DNA of 64,000 nt, taken from Paenibacillus methanolicus (GTDB taxonomy: Bacteria > Bacillota > Bacilli > Paenibacillales > Paenibacillaceae). Where the stretch lies: contig NZ_VNHS01000007.1 of the NCBI RefSeq assembly GCF_008124765.1, forward strand, positions 1-64,000, given 5' to 3'. The notes under the pieces are model-generated. The model was not told the DNA's origin, searched no databases, and worked only from the letters and a program-made list of their open reading frames with translations. Shown here piece by piece: positions 17,178-24,977 of this stretch (position 1 is its first letter; every line of letters begins with the position of its first letter). A program made the position numbers and the translations under genes.

Positions 17178-17711
17178 ATGGTGGAACTTGTTCAGAACGT
17201 CTTGGAGGATATGAATAAGCAGCTGGCTCGAATCGAACGAAGCCTGAACCTGCTGGACGATGAGCTCATCTGGAAGCGAGTGAACGCGTCCATGAACAGC
17301 GTCGGTAATCTCTGCTTGCATTTGGCGGGTAACGAATATCAAAATATGGCGAGCGCCATCGGAAACCAACCGTTCATCCGGGAGCGTTCCCGCGAGTTCA
17401 CGACGGATGGAGGCTTATCGAGGGAGGAGCTGATCGGTCTGCTGCGCAATGCCCGATCCGAATCGGAACGCGTATTATCGGCCTTGCTTCCCGATGATCT
17501 ATCCCGAGAGGTCGCCATCCGCTATGACCGTGAGGATTGGAAGCGAATGCACCGAAGCGATCCCCCTGCCCACGGGGCCTGCGATACCCGATTAATCGGC
17601 CGGCTGCTTGTTCAGGTGTCCGCCCACTACGGATACCATGCGGGGCAGATCGTCTTGCTCGCCAAACTGTTACGCAATACCGACGAGCATGTAACGGATC
17701 AATACCACTAA
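17178..17711 (+). CDS. DinB/DUF1572-like protein
   Basis: The 177-residue four-helix-bundle protein has the metal-ligand pattern of the DinB/YfiT superfamily: His in NLCLHLAGNEYQ and the pair in SAHYGYHAGQIV. GGAGG lies ahead of the ATG, 29 bases after the phzF-like gene, so it may be co-transcribed. Members often serve as thiol-dependent transferases (bacillithiol) or detoxification proteins. That role is family inference. Confidence 0.85.
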   Translation: MVELVQNVLEDMNKQLARIERSLNLLDDELIWKRVNASMNSVGNLCLHLAGNEYQNMASAIGNQPFIRERSREFTTDGGLSREELIGLLRNARSESERVLSALLPDDLSREVAIRYDREDWKRMHRSDPPAHGACDTRLIGRLLVQVSAHYGYHAGQIVLLAKLLRNTDEHVTDQYH

Positions 17712-17775
17712 CCTATAGTTAAACGGATGCGTGATCGCTATTAGCGGTGATTAACGAGAGAAGGAATGAAGGCTA

Positions 17776-18369
17776 GTGATCAAACTGGAGGTTTTCGAAC
17801 GTACCGACTTTGCGCAGCTTATGGAATGGATGGATTCGCCGACAGCTCTATTTCAATGGGGAGGCCAAACGTTTCGCTATCCGTTAAACGAGCGGCAATT
17901 GGATGATTACCTCGACAACGCGAATGCCGGCGCTGCGCAAACCCTTATATATCGGGTCGTCCATGAAGAACATAACGAGGTCATCGGACATATCAACTTG
18001 CAGATCGATCGGATCAATGAATCCGCAAGGATCGGTAAAGTTTTGGTTGGAAAAAGAAGCTTAAGAGGACAAGGCATCGGGCAATGGATGCTAAAGAAGG
18101 TTTTAACGATTGCTTTCGAACAATTGAAATTGCACCGAGTTAGCCTAGGCGTGTTGGATTTTAACCTTTCCGCGATCGCCTGTTACGAGAAGGCGGGGTT
18201 CGTAAAAGAAGGTCTTATTCGAGATAAACGCAAAATGGGCAACGAATACTGGAGCGTGTGGGAAATGAGTATGTTGGACAAGGAATGGTCGCAAATGCGA
18301 TTGAATCCATCATCGCCCCGATCCCGCCATTCATCCAATCCAACTTCCCCGCAGTCACATACCCTATAA
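17776..18369 (+). CDS. GNAT family N-acetyltransferase
   Basis: The 197-residue protein has the acetyl-CoA motif KRSLRGQGIGQWMLKKVL (Q/R-x-x-G-x-G/A) and the RimJ/RimL-like block ACYEKAGFVKEGLIRDK. The last 25 residues are Ser/Pro-rich and look added on. The start is GTG 17776, with AAGG-rich sequence before it; no ATG is in frame nearby. The substrate (protein N-terminus or small amine) is not determined. Confidence 0.88.
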   Translation: MIKLEVFERTDFAQLMEWMDSPTALFQWGGQTFRYPLNERQLDDYLDNANAGAAQTLIYRVVHEEHNEVIGHINLQIDRINESARIGKVLVGKRSLRGQGIGQWMLKKVLTIAFEQLKLHRVSLGVLDFNLSAIACYEKAGFVKEGLIRDKRKMGNEYWSVWEMSMLDKEWSQMRLNPSSPRSRHSSNPTSPQSHTL

Positions 18370-18399
18370 CGACCTTACCGGGAGAGGGGGAAGAGATCG

Positions 18400-18591
18400 G
18401 TGAAAAACAAGAAAGAATCACGTTCATTCCTTCTAAACGGCATGTTGGGGCAGTCCGGCTTGGGCGGACAGTTAGGGAAGGGCTCGCCGCTGCAAAGTAT
18501 GTTCATGGGTCAGAAATCCCCGTGGCAGGGCGCGCCTATGGGCCAGAAACCGCCGTGGTCCGGCGGACCGTGGGGTCCATATCCGTGGTGA
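18400..18591 (+). CDS. Small Gly/Pro/Trp-rich protein
   Basis: The 63-residue protein starts at GTG after GGGAGAGGGGGAAG. It has a basic beginning (MKNKKESRSF), then Gly/Gln-rich repeats with MGQK twice, and ends PWSGGPWGPYPW. No signal peptide or fold is evident. Low-complexity composition and a good ribosome site make it a plausible real gene, possibly spore- or surface-related, but that is speculation. Confidence 0.5.
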   Translation: MKNKKESRSFLLNGMLGQSGLGGQLGKGSPLQSMFMGQKSPWQGAPMGQKPPWSGGPWGPYPW

Positions 18592-18628
18592 GGCGGCGGT
18601 GAAGGTCAATCTATAGCCAAACGATCAA

Positions 18629-18679
18629 GGAGCTATCCAACGTCACACGTCACCGTGGCGAGGCAGGATAGCTCTTTTT
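18629..18679 (+). terminator. Intrinsic terminator
   Basis: GAGCTATCC and GGATAGCTC arms are followed by TTTTT, with a 27-base loop that is itself partly self-complementary. Confidence 0.8.
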
Positions 18680-18699
18680 GGTATGCAACCGTTCATGTT

Positions 18700-18870
18700 T
18701 GTTCGCGAGAGCACCACATACGCATGAAGCTTTGTCCGCGAGGACAAAAGCGTGCCAGCTCGAAGCAACCCGCCGACCGCGAACCATGATGGCAGCACGA
18801 AGAAGGGAGTCCAGAGGGCGAAGTCCTTTGGTTCCCCTCGGCGGAGGGAGAACTCCCTCTTGCCTGGATG
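18700..18870. other. Structured intergenic DNA
   Basis: There is no gene. The stretch contains CTTTGTCC-GCGA-GGACAAAAG (a small hairpin) and a longer fold bounded by GGGAGT and ACTCCC. It looks like a non-coding repeat or leader, but no second copy is in this window. Confidence 0.4.
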
Positions 18871-18942
18871 ACACCTATTGTGACATGCTTGTGATAGCGT
18901 AGAGATATTTCCAGGCTCGATTCCTTAGGGGAGGTTATGGAG

Positions 18943-19812
18943 ATGGCGATGGCGAAGATGGCGGATATTGCCAAGGAAAAAGTAAGATTGGCTCGAAATT
19001 ATCCGATTCTTGTAGAAGATACGATCGGGGTCGACAGCGGCTATCAGCGGCTCCATTGGCATGACGTGCTGGAGATCAACGTAATCAAATCCGGCACCGG
19101 GTATTACATCATCAACGGCAAGCAATACGAGTTCCAGCAGGGGGATATCCTGCTCATCAACTCCAACGATCTGCACTGCGCTTACGAGACGAGAGACCTG
19201 GTCATGCAGGTCATTAGCTTCGACGGCAATTGGCTCATCAGCAGCTTGCGGCTCGACCCCGAGATTTTAAGTCCTTTCCGCGAAATGAACATCCACTTCA
19301 CGAACCTGCTCGATCGCGATCATCCCCGGATTGAGAAGCTGCGCGGCATTCTGCTCGATCTTCAGCGCGAGCACGAAGCGCAGCAGCGCTCCTACACCTC
19401 CATTGTTTACGCCCATTTGCTGCAATTCTTAGCCATCGTCAATCGCGAATTCCGCATCCCTTGCCCCGACGCCCACCCGCATGTCATTAGCGAGCGGCAG
19501 CTCGAGAAGATCCGCCTCGTCCTCCACGAGATGGAGGAGAAGTTCGCTTATGCGTGGACGCTGGAGGAGCTAGCCGCGCTCGTATACCTCAGCCCGTCGC
19601 GCTTCAGCGATATTTTCAAACGCGCGGTCGGGATGCCGCCGCTCCTCTATCTCATTCATCTGCGGTTGGAGCATGCGGTGATGCTGCTCGAGCGCAACGA
19701 GATGAAAATTACCGACATCGCGCTCGAATGCGGCTTCCGGACGCTGACGAATTTCAACCGGCTGTTCAAGAAGCATATCGGCGTCACCCCGATGACTTCC
19801 CGCAAGCATTAA
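18943..19812 (+). CDS. AraC family regulator of sugar uptake
   Basis: The 289-residue protein has an N-terminal cupin sensor (HWHDVLEINVIKSGTGYYII, QQGDILLINSNDLH) and two helix-turn-helix units at the C-terminus (WTLEELAALVYLSPSRFSDI; KITDIALECGFRTLTNFNRL). ATG 18943 has the better distance from AGGGGAGG; ATG 18937 is only two bases from it. It precedes the importer operon in the same direction, so it is the probable activator, with a sugar bound in the cupin pocket. The inducer is unknown. Confidence 0.92.
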   Translation: MAMAKMADIAKEKVRLARNYPILVEDTIGVDSGYQRLHWHDVLEINVIKSGTGYYIINGKQYEFQQGDILLINSNDLHCAYETRDLVMQVISFDGNWLISSLRLDPEILSPFREMNIHFTNLLDRDHPRIEKLRGILLDLQREHEAQQRSYTSIVYAHLLQFLAIVNREFRIPCPDAHPHVISERQLEKIRLVLHEMEEKFAYAWTLEELAALVYLSPSRFSDIFKRAVGMPPLLYLIHLRLEHAVMLLERNEMKITDIALECGFRTLTNFNRLFKKHIGVTPMTSRKH

Positions 19813-19973
19813 TCGCCTCAATAATCTGAAAACAGGAAGATAGTGCCGGTTATTAATCGTATAAGCAAAGAAATCGTAAAGGGATCGAGCTACAATAGAC
19901 ATATGGAAGCAACAATTGGTGTTAGATAAAGTTACGTAAAAGTGACTCGAAATTACGACTAAGGGGGAAGTCG

Positions 19974-20927
19974 ATGCGCCAATCTGCTACCGCGAAAGCG
20001 ATGCAGCGGAGCAAGAAAGCGCCGCTGATCATCCGCATCATTCGGCAATGGGACGTACAAGCAATGGTCGTGCCCGCGATTTTATTCGTCTTCGTCTTCA
20101 GCTACATCCCGATGTACGGCGTCGTGATGGCATTCCAGGATTACAGCTTGTTCAAAGGAGTGACGGGCAGTCCCTGGGTGGGCTTCAAGCACTTCGAGAT
20201 GTTCTTCCATGCGCCGGAGTTCTGGGGCATCATGCGCAACACGCTGGTCATCAGCTTCCTGAAGCTGGTCATCGGATTCCCGGCGCCGATCGTGCTGGCG
20301 CTCATGCTGAACGAGATCGGCAGCCGGATGTTCAAGCGCGGCATTCAGACAATTAGCTATTTGCCTCATTTTCTCTCCTGGGTCATCGTGTCGGGGTTCA
20401 TCGTCTCCATGCTGTCGACCGACAACGGGAGCTTGAACATGCTGCTGGAGAAGTTGGGCGTTATTGATGAGCCAATCAACTTTATGTCCGAGCCGAAATA
20501 TTTCTGGAGCATCCTCGTCACGACGAACGTGTGGAAGGAAATCGGCTTCTCGTCCATCGTCTATTTGGCGGCGATCGCGGGCATCAACCCGCAGCTGTAC
20601 GAGGCCGCTTCGATGGATGGCGCAAGCCGATTACGCCAGATGTTCTCGATTACGCTGCCTTCGATCACGCCGGTCATCGTCGTCTTCTCCATTCTCGCGA
20701 TCGGCAATCTGCTCAACGCGGGCTTCGAGGACATCCTGCTGTTGGCCGGCAACCCGGTGCTCCGGGACGTGAGCGACGTGCTCGACACCTACGTCTATCG
20801 CGTCGGCATTCAGAACAACCGCTACTCCTACGCGACGGCGGCCGGTTTGTTCAAGGCCGTCATCAGCATCGCGCTGCTGGCTTTCGCCAACTATGCGGCC
20901 AGACGATCGGGGAACAGTTTATGGTAG
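19974..20927 (+). CDS. Sugar ABC transporter permease, LplB type
   Basis: The 317-residue permease has six transmembrane helices and the cytoplasmic EAA loop (YEAASMDGASRLRQMFSITLP) that docks the ATPase. Its opening (QAMVVPAILFVFVFSYIPMYG) is typical of the LplB group. GGGGGAAG stands before the ATG. As in other such operons no ATPase gene is present; a shared MsmX-type ATPase elsewhere would be needed. A 215-base inverted-repeat element separates it from its partner permease. Confidence 0.93.
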   Translation: MRQSATAKAMQRSKKAPLIIRIIRQWDVQAMVVPAILFVFVFSYIPMYGVVMAFQDYSLFKGVTGSPWVGFKHFEMFFHAPEFWGIMRNTLVISFLKLVIGFPAPIVLALMLNEIGSRMFKRGIQTISYLPHFLSWVIVSGFIVSMLSTDNGSLNMLLEKLGVIDEPINFMSEPKYFWSILVTTNVWKEIGFSSIVYLAAIAGINPQLYEAASMDGASRLRQMFSITLPSITPVIVVFSILAIGNLLNAGFEDILLLAGNPVLRDVSDVLDTYVYRVGIQNNRYSYATAAGLFKAVISIALLAFANYAARRSGNSLW

Positions 20928-20935
20928 AGGAAAGG

Positions 20936-21150
20936 CAATGTTGTCAGGTTAATCGAGTCTTAGCGGGTGAAAGAGCTGCCGGAGAGTTGGTGTGGAGATG
21001 GAACAGCGTCAGCGATCGCCTTTGTCTTCGGATTTCTTCCTCCATCCAACCAAATTCATGAAATCCGAAGACAACAGCGAGTGAAAGCCCACACCAACCG
21101 CAGGTTGCGGATTCTTCACCCGTACGACTGTTCTTAACCTGACAACATTG
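20936..21150. repeat. MITE-like inverted-repeat element within ABC operon
   Basis: Perfect 17-base ends CAATGTTGTCAGGTTAA (20936-20952) and its complement (21134-21150) bound the element. Three more blocks recur inverted at matching places: CGGGTGAA (20964/21115), GTTGGTGTGG (20986/21089) and TTGTCTTCGGATTTC (21022/21060). The spacers between blocks differ in the two arms. Only 23 bases separate the arms. It has no coding capacity that I trust. Confidence 0.85.
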
Positions 21151-21170
21151 GAGGAGAGAGGAGGGCGCGC

Positions 21171-22064
21171 ATGTATTTGACGCGGGGAGATCGTACGTTC
21201 ATCGGCCTTAACTACGCCGTATTGCTGCTGCTCGGCTTCGTCGCGTTCTATCCGTTCTGGAATGCGGCGGTCATCTCGTTCAATCTCGGCAGCGATACGT
21301 CGCTTGGCGGCATCACCTTCTGGCCGAGGGTGTTCACCTGGCAGAATTACGACGTCGTGTTCCGCGACGAGCGTCTGATCGACGGCTTCGTCATCTCGGT
21401 GTTTCGGACGGCGATCGGCACGTTCTTGTCCATCATCGCGACGGCCATCTTCGCTTACGGCATGACGAAGCGGGAGCTGATCGGCCGGAAGTTCTATATG
21501 ATCATGAGTATTTTCACGATGTACTTCGGCGGCGGACTGATTCCCACCTACCTTCTGATTCGCGAGCTTCAGCTGATGAACACGTTCTGGGTCATGGTCG
21601 TGCCCGGCGTGATCAGCGTATGGAACATGATCATCTTCCGCACGTTCTTCAAAGGGATGCCGACGGAGCTCGAAGAATCCGCGCAGATCGACGGCGCTTC
21701 GAACTGGGGCGTGCTCATGCGCATTATACTGCCGCTGTCCGGTCCGGTCATCGCGACCTTGTCGCTGTTCACGGCCGTCTATCATTGGAACGACTGGTTC
21801 GCGCCGAGCATCTATATTTCCAACGTCGACCTGCTCCCCATCCAGACGAAGCTGCAGCAGATTCTCAATTCGAACATCATGCTCGATCAAATGGCCAACA
21901 TGGATTCCGCCGCGCAAGGCAGGCTGAACAAAATGCGGGCCGTGACGACCAAGTCGCTGTCGATGGCGACGATGATGGTGGCGACCGTGCCGATCCTGTG
22001 CGTCTATCCGTTCGTCCAGAAATATTTCGTCAAAGGCGTGCTCATCGGTTCGTTGAAGGAATAG
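21171..22064 (+). CDS. Sugar ABC transporter permease, YtcP/LplC type
   Basis: The 297-residue protein has six transmembrane helices and the EAA-loop region EESAQIDGASNWGVLMRIILP. AGGAGGGCGCGC precedes the ATG, only 20 bases after the inverted-repeat element, so translation signals were kept. It forms the importer channel with the upstream permease. The carried sugar is probably an oligosaccharide released outside the cell. Confidence 0.93.
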   Translation: MYLTRGDRTFIGLNYAVLLLLGFVAFYPFWNAAVISFNLGSDTSLGGITFWPRVFTWQNYDVVFRDERLIDGFVISVFRTAIGTFLSIIATAIFAYGMTKRELIGRKFYMIMSIFTMYFGGGLIPTYLLIRELQLMNTFWVMVVPGVISVWNMIIFRTFFKGMPTELEESAQIDGASNWGVLMRIILPLSGPVIATLSLFTAVYHWNDWFAPSIYISNVDLLPIQTKLQQILNSNIMLDQMANMDSAAQGRLNKMRAVTTKSLSMATMMVATVPILCVYPFVQKYFVKGVLIGSLKE

Positions 22065-22123
22065 GCAAGGGTTTACTGCAATTGCGTTGACATAGAAGAA
22101 GGCGGGGAAGGGAGTTTTGGCAA

Positions 22124-23800
22124 ATGAGAAGAATGAAGTCCGGCTTGCTCGCAGCCATGTCAGTCATGCTGATCCTCGTAATCGCGTTAACGGCTTGTAC
22201 GGGTTCGAACGGGGGGAATTCGCCCGGCGGCGAGGGGGAAAAGACGAACGACGGCGCTTCTAATCAAGGCAAGACGAATGAAGGAGGAAGCTACGAGCTG
22301 GGCAAAGAACCGCTCGAGTTCTCGTTCTACGGCCATTACGACTGGTATACGATGCCGGAGTGGGGCGCGGATCAGGCGACCAAATGGATCAAGGAGAACA
22401 AAAAGGTGAACGTCGTGCCGATCAGCTCCGGCGGGGCGGCGAAGAACAAGCTGTCCACGATGATCGTGTCCGGCGAACTGCCCGACGTGATCTGGATGGA
22501 GCGCGGTCCCGACGTGGAACAGCTGCGTTCGGAGGGCATGCTCGTGCCTTTCGACGATTACCTCGACAAATACCCGAACTTGAAGAAATGGGCCGGCGAA
22601 TCGACGCTGGATATGCTGCGGTCGCCGGACGGCAAGCTGTACCAATTCCCGAACTGGTATACGACCCAGCCGAACGGCAATTCCGGCTACCTCGTGAACA
22701 AGAAGATCTATGAAGAGCTGGGCAGCCCATCCCTCGAGACGACGGACGATCTCTACAACTACTTAACGCTGGTCAAATCCAAGTATCCGAACGTCGTGCC
22801 GCTCGAGGTCGGTCAGACCGGCGCCGGCATCGACGTCATGGTATCGGCTTTCGCGGAGAACCGTCCTTATACCTTCAATACGATGCAAGCCGTGCCCAAT
22901 GGCGACAAGCTGACCTCGCTCTTCGCCGACCCGGTCTACCGGGAGCTGCTGCAGTTCGTCAGCAAGCTGTACCGCGAGAAGCTGATCTCGCAGGATACGT
23001 TCACGCAGAAGCTCGAGCAGGTGGAGCAGAAGGTCGTCACGGGCAACGTCGCCGTCTATGTCGCGTCGAGTCCGACCGAATTCGGCGCCAAGGGCCATGC
23101 GGCCTTGACGCAGCAGGACCCGAACGCCGGCTATATCATGGTGTGGCCGGTTCGCAAGCAGGGGCTCGACAAGAACAAGATTTTCCCCGGCGATTACAAG
23201 CAATTGGGCTGGAACGTCAGCGTCATCACGAAGTCGGCCAAGAACCCCGAAGCGATCTTCGCCTTCCTCGACTGGTTCACGGGACCGGAAGGACAGCGCA
23301 CGATTATGTGGGGACCGGAAGGGGTGTACTGGGACGGCGTCAACGAAGAAGATCAACCGCTCTTCACCGAGGCGTTCACGAACGATCCGCACGGCCGCGA
23401 GGAGATGATGAGCGCCACCGTGAATTTCCAATGGAACGGCAACACGGTCTACGTGGACAACGCGAAGATGCAATTCGAATCGACGCTGCCGCCGGAGAAG
23501 AAGAACTGGGAGACGCGCTGGCAGTCGGAGATTACGTGGAAGACGCAGTTCAATACGACGGAATACGTGAACCTCGATCCGGCCGGCGATACAGAAGAAG
23601 GCATTGCCGCCCAGCAGGTGCTCGAAATCTACGAGAAAGCGCGCGCCAAAGCGGTGCAGAACGCAGGCAACGACGATGAAGTGAACGCCATTCTCGACCA
23701 GGCGGAGGCCGACGCGATGAAGGCCGGTTACGAGAAGCTGCTCGCCTACAAAACAACGAAGTGGCAGGAGAACAAGGCAAAGCTGAACGCTAGCAAGTAA
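22124..23800 (+). CDS. Extracellular sugar-binding lipoprotein, LplA type
   Basis: The 558-residue protein has a lipoprotein signal with Cys25 in LTACTGS, a Gly/Asn-rich tether, and a large type of solute-binding domain (VIWMERGPDVEQL, FPNWYTTQPNGNSGYLVNKK). Length and pattern fit the LplA/YtcQ group that serves LplB/YtcP permeases. It is the third gene of the operon, with GGGAG before its ATG, and delivers substrate to the two permeases. It is followed by a tandem repeat and a GC-rich hairpin that may cut transcription so that this gene is expressed more than those downstream. Confidence 0.92.
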   Translation: MRRMKSGLLAAMSVMLILVIALTACTGSNGGNSPGGEGEKTNDGASNQGKTNEGGSYELGKEPLEFSFYGHYDWYTMPEWGADQATKWIKENKKVNVVPISSGGAAKNKLSTMIVSGELPDVIWMERGPDVEQLRSEGMLVPFDDYLDKYPNLKKWAGESTLDMLRSPDGKLYQFPNWYTTQPNGNSGYLVNKKIYEELGSPSLETTDDLYNYLTLVKSKYPNVVPLEVGQTGAGIDVMVSAFAENRPYTFNTMQAVPNGDKLTSLFADPVYRELLQFVSKLYREKLISQDTFTQKLEQVEQKVVTGNVAVYVASSPTEFGAKGHAALTQQDPNAGYIMVWPVRKQGLDKNKIFPGDYKQLGWNVSVITKSAKNPEAIFAFLDWFTGPEGQRTIMWGPEGVYWDGVNEEDQPLFTEAFTNDPHGREEMMSATVNFQWNGNTVYVDNAKMQFESTLPPEKKNWETRWQSEITWKTQFNTTEYVNLDPAGDTEEGIAAQQVLEIYEKARAKAVQNAGNDDEVNAILDQAEADAMKAGYEKLLAYKTTKWQENKAKLNASK

Positions 23801-23833
23801 TACGGAACGCCAGCAGGTAATGGCGGTGCGGGA

Positions 23834-23873
23834 AGCAGAATAGCAGAATAGCAGAATAGCAGAATAGCAGAAT
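23834..23873 (+). repeat. Octanucleotide tandem repeat, five copies
   Basis: AGCAGAAT is repeated five times without mismatch and continues as AGCAATG. It lies 34 bases after the binding-protein stop. Copy number could vary by slippage. Confidence 0.9.
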
Positions 23874-23929
23874 AGCAATGCGTTCAGGATGGGCCGACGC
23901 ACGTGTCGCTGCTTGGCAGCCGAGCCGAT

Positions 23930-23965
23930 CGGGCCGGCGCGGCAGCCGCGCGTGCAACCGGCCCG
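23930..23965 (+). terminator. GC-rich hairpin without U-tract
   Basis: CGGGCCGG and CCGGCCCG arms surround an inner GCGGCAGCCGC stem. It lacks a T-run, so it may be an attenuator or an mRNA-stabilising end rather than a full terminator. Confidence 0.5.
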
Positions 23966-23996
23966 TCTCATCTTCGATTAATGGGAGCGATTGGAA

Positions 23997-24977
23997 TTGA
24001 CATATTATTTGGGCGTGGATGGCGGAGGCAGCAAGACGCTCGCGGTTATCGCGGATGATAAGGGGCGGGTAGTTGGTCGAGGCAAGAGCGGCTGCGGCAA
24101 CCATCAGATTGGCGTAACCATCGCCGAACAGAGCATCCGGGAAGCGATCGCACTTGCGCTGCGGGAAGCGGAGCTTGCGCAGTCGGACATCACTTATGCG
24201 ATGTTCGGCCTTGCCGGCGCGGACAGGGAGGCGGACTTTCGAATTTTGCGTCCGCTGGCGACGGGGTTAGGATTCGAGCGGCATGACGTGGTGTGCGATA
24301 CGGTCATCGGCCTTCGCGCCGGGACGAGGCAGCCGGACGGCGTCGTCATTATATGCGGCAGCGGCACGAACTGCTATGGCGTCAACGCAAGCGGCGAGAG
24401 TCTACAGGTCGGCGGCTTCGGCTATGAATTCGGCGATTTCGGCGGCGGGAGCGAACTGGCGGTCGAGGTGTTCCGGACGGTCGTTCGCGCTTGGGAAGGC
24501 CGAGAAGAACCGACGAAGCTGACGGCGCTCGCGCTCGAAGCGCTAGGCCATGACTCGGTCGAGTCGATGTTCCATCACTACTTGGACGAGGGCAAGCGGG
24601 CGCCGCATACGCTGGCGAAGCTGCTCTTCGAGGCGGCCGACGAGGATGACGCGGCGAGAAGGGTGCTCGCGAAGCAGGGAACCGAGCTTGGACTGGCCGC
24701 GCGCGCCGTGATCCGGAAGCTTGGGATGGAGCGGGATGCGTTCGACCTCGTCATGGTCGGCAGCGTATTGACGCGCAGCGACAACCGGCATCTGGTCGCC
24801 GCCATCGAGGAACTCGTCCTGCCCGAAGCGCCTGGCTGCACGCTGCGCACGTTGGAACTCGAACCGGCCGCCGGCGCCCTGCTGCTGGCGATGGAGCGAG
24901 ACGGCCGCGACGTCCGGGAAGCCGTCTACGAACAGCTTCATCTCGACTTGGCGATAAAGGAGCGGGTTGAGTCATGA
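23997..24977 (+). CDS. BadF/BadG-type sugar kinase
   Basis: The 326-residue protein has the ASKHA ATPase fold: MTYYLGVDGGGSKTLAVIAD (phosphate 1), GLAGADREADF, VIICGSGTNCYGV (phosphate 2) and GGFGYEFGDFGGGSELAVE. It belongs to the BadF/N-acetylglucosamine-kinase group. I prefer TTG 23997, nine bases after GGGAG, over TTG 23991. It overlaps the GH4 gene by four bases, so the two proteins are made together. It probably phosphorylates the imported sugar before GH4 hydrolysis. Confidence 0.88.
   Translation: MTYYLGVDGGGSKTLAVIADDKGRVVGRGKSGCGNHQIGVTIAEQSIREAIALALREAELAQSDITYAMFGLAGADREADFRILRPLATGLGFERHDVVCDTVIGLRAGTRQPDGVVIICGSGTNCYGVNASGESLQVGGFGYEFGDFGGGSELAVEVFRTVVRAWEGREEPTKLTALALEALGHDSVESMFHHYLDEGKRAPHTLAKLLFEAADEDDAARRVLAKQGTELGLAARAVIRKLGMERDAFDLVMVGSVLTRSDNRHLVAAIEELVLPEAPGCTLRTLELEPAAGALLLAMERDGRDVREAVYEQLHLDLAIKERVES

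Noticed and set aside
20936-21150. CRISPR-like or tRNA-like structure between permease genes
   Set aside because: The blocks are two inverted arms, not regularly spaced direct repeats, and there is no cloverleaf.
22763-23971. Minus-strand frame of 402 codons over the binding-protein gene
   Set aside because: It is an antisense shadow, and its N-terminus is encoded by the octamer tandem repeat.
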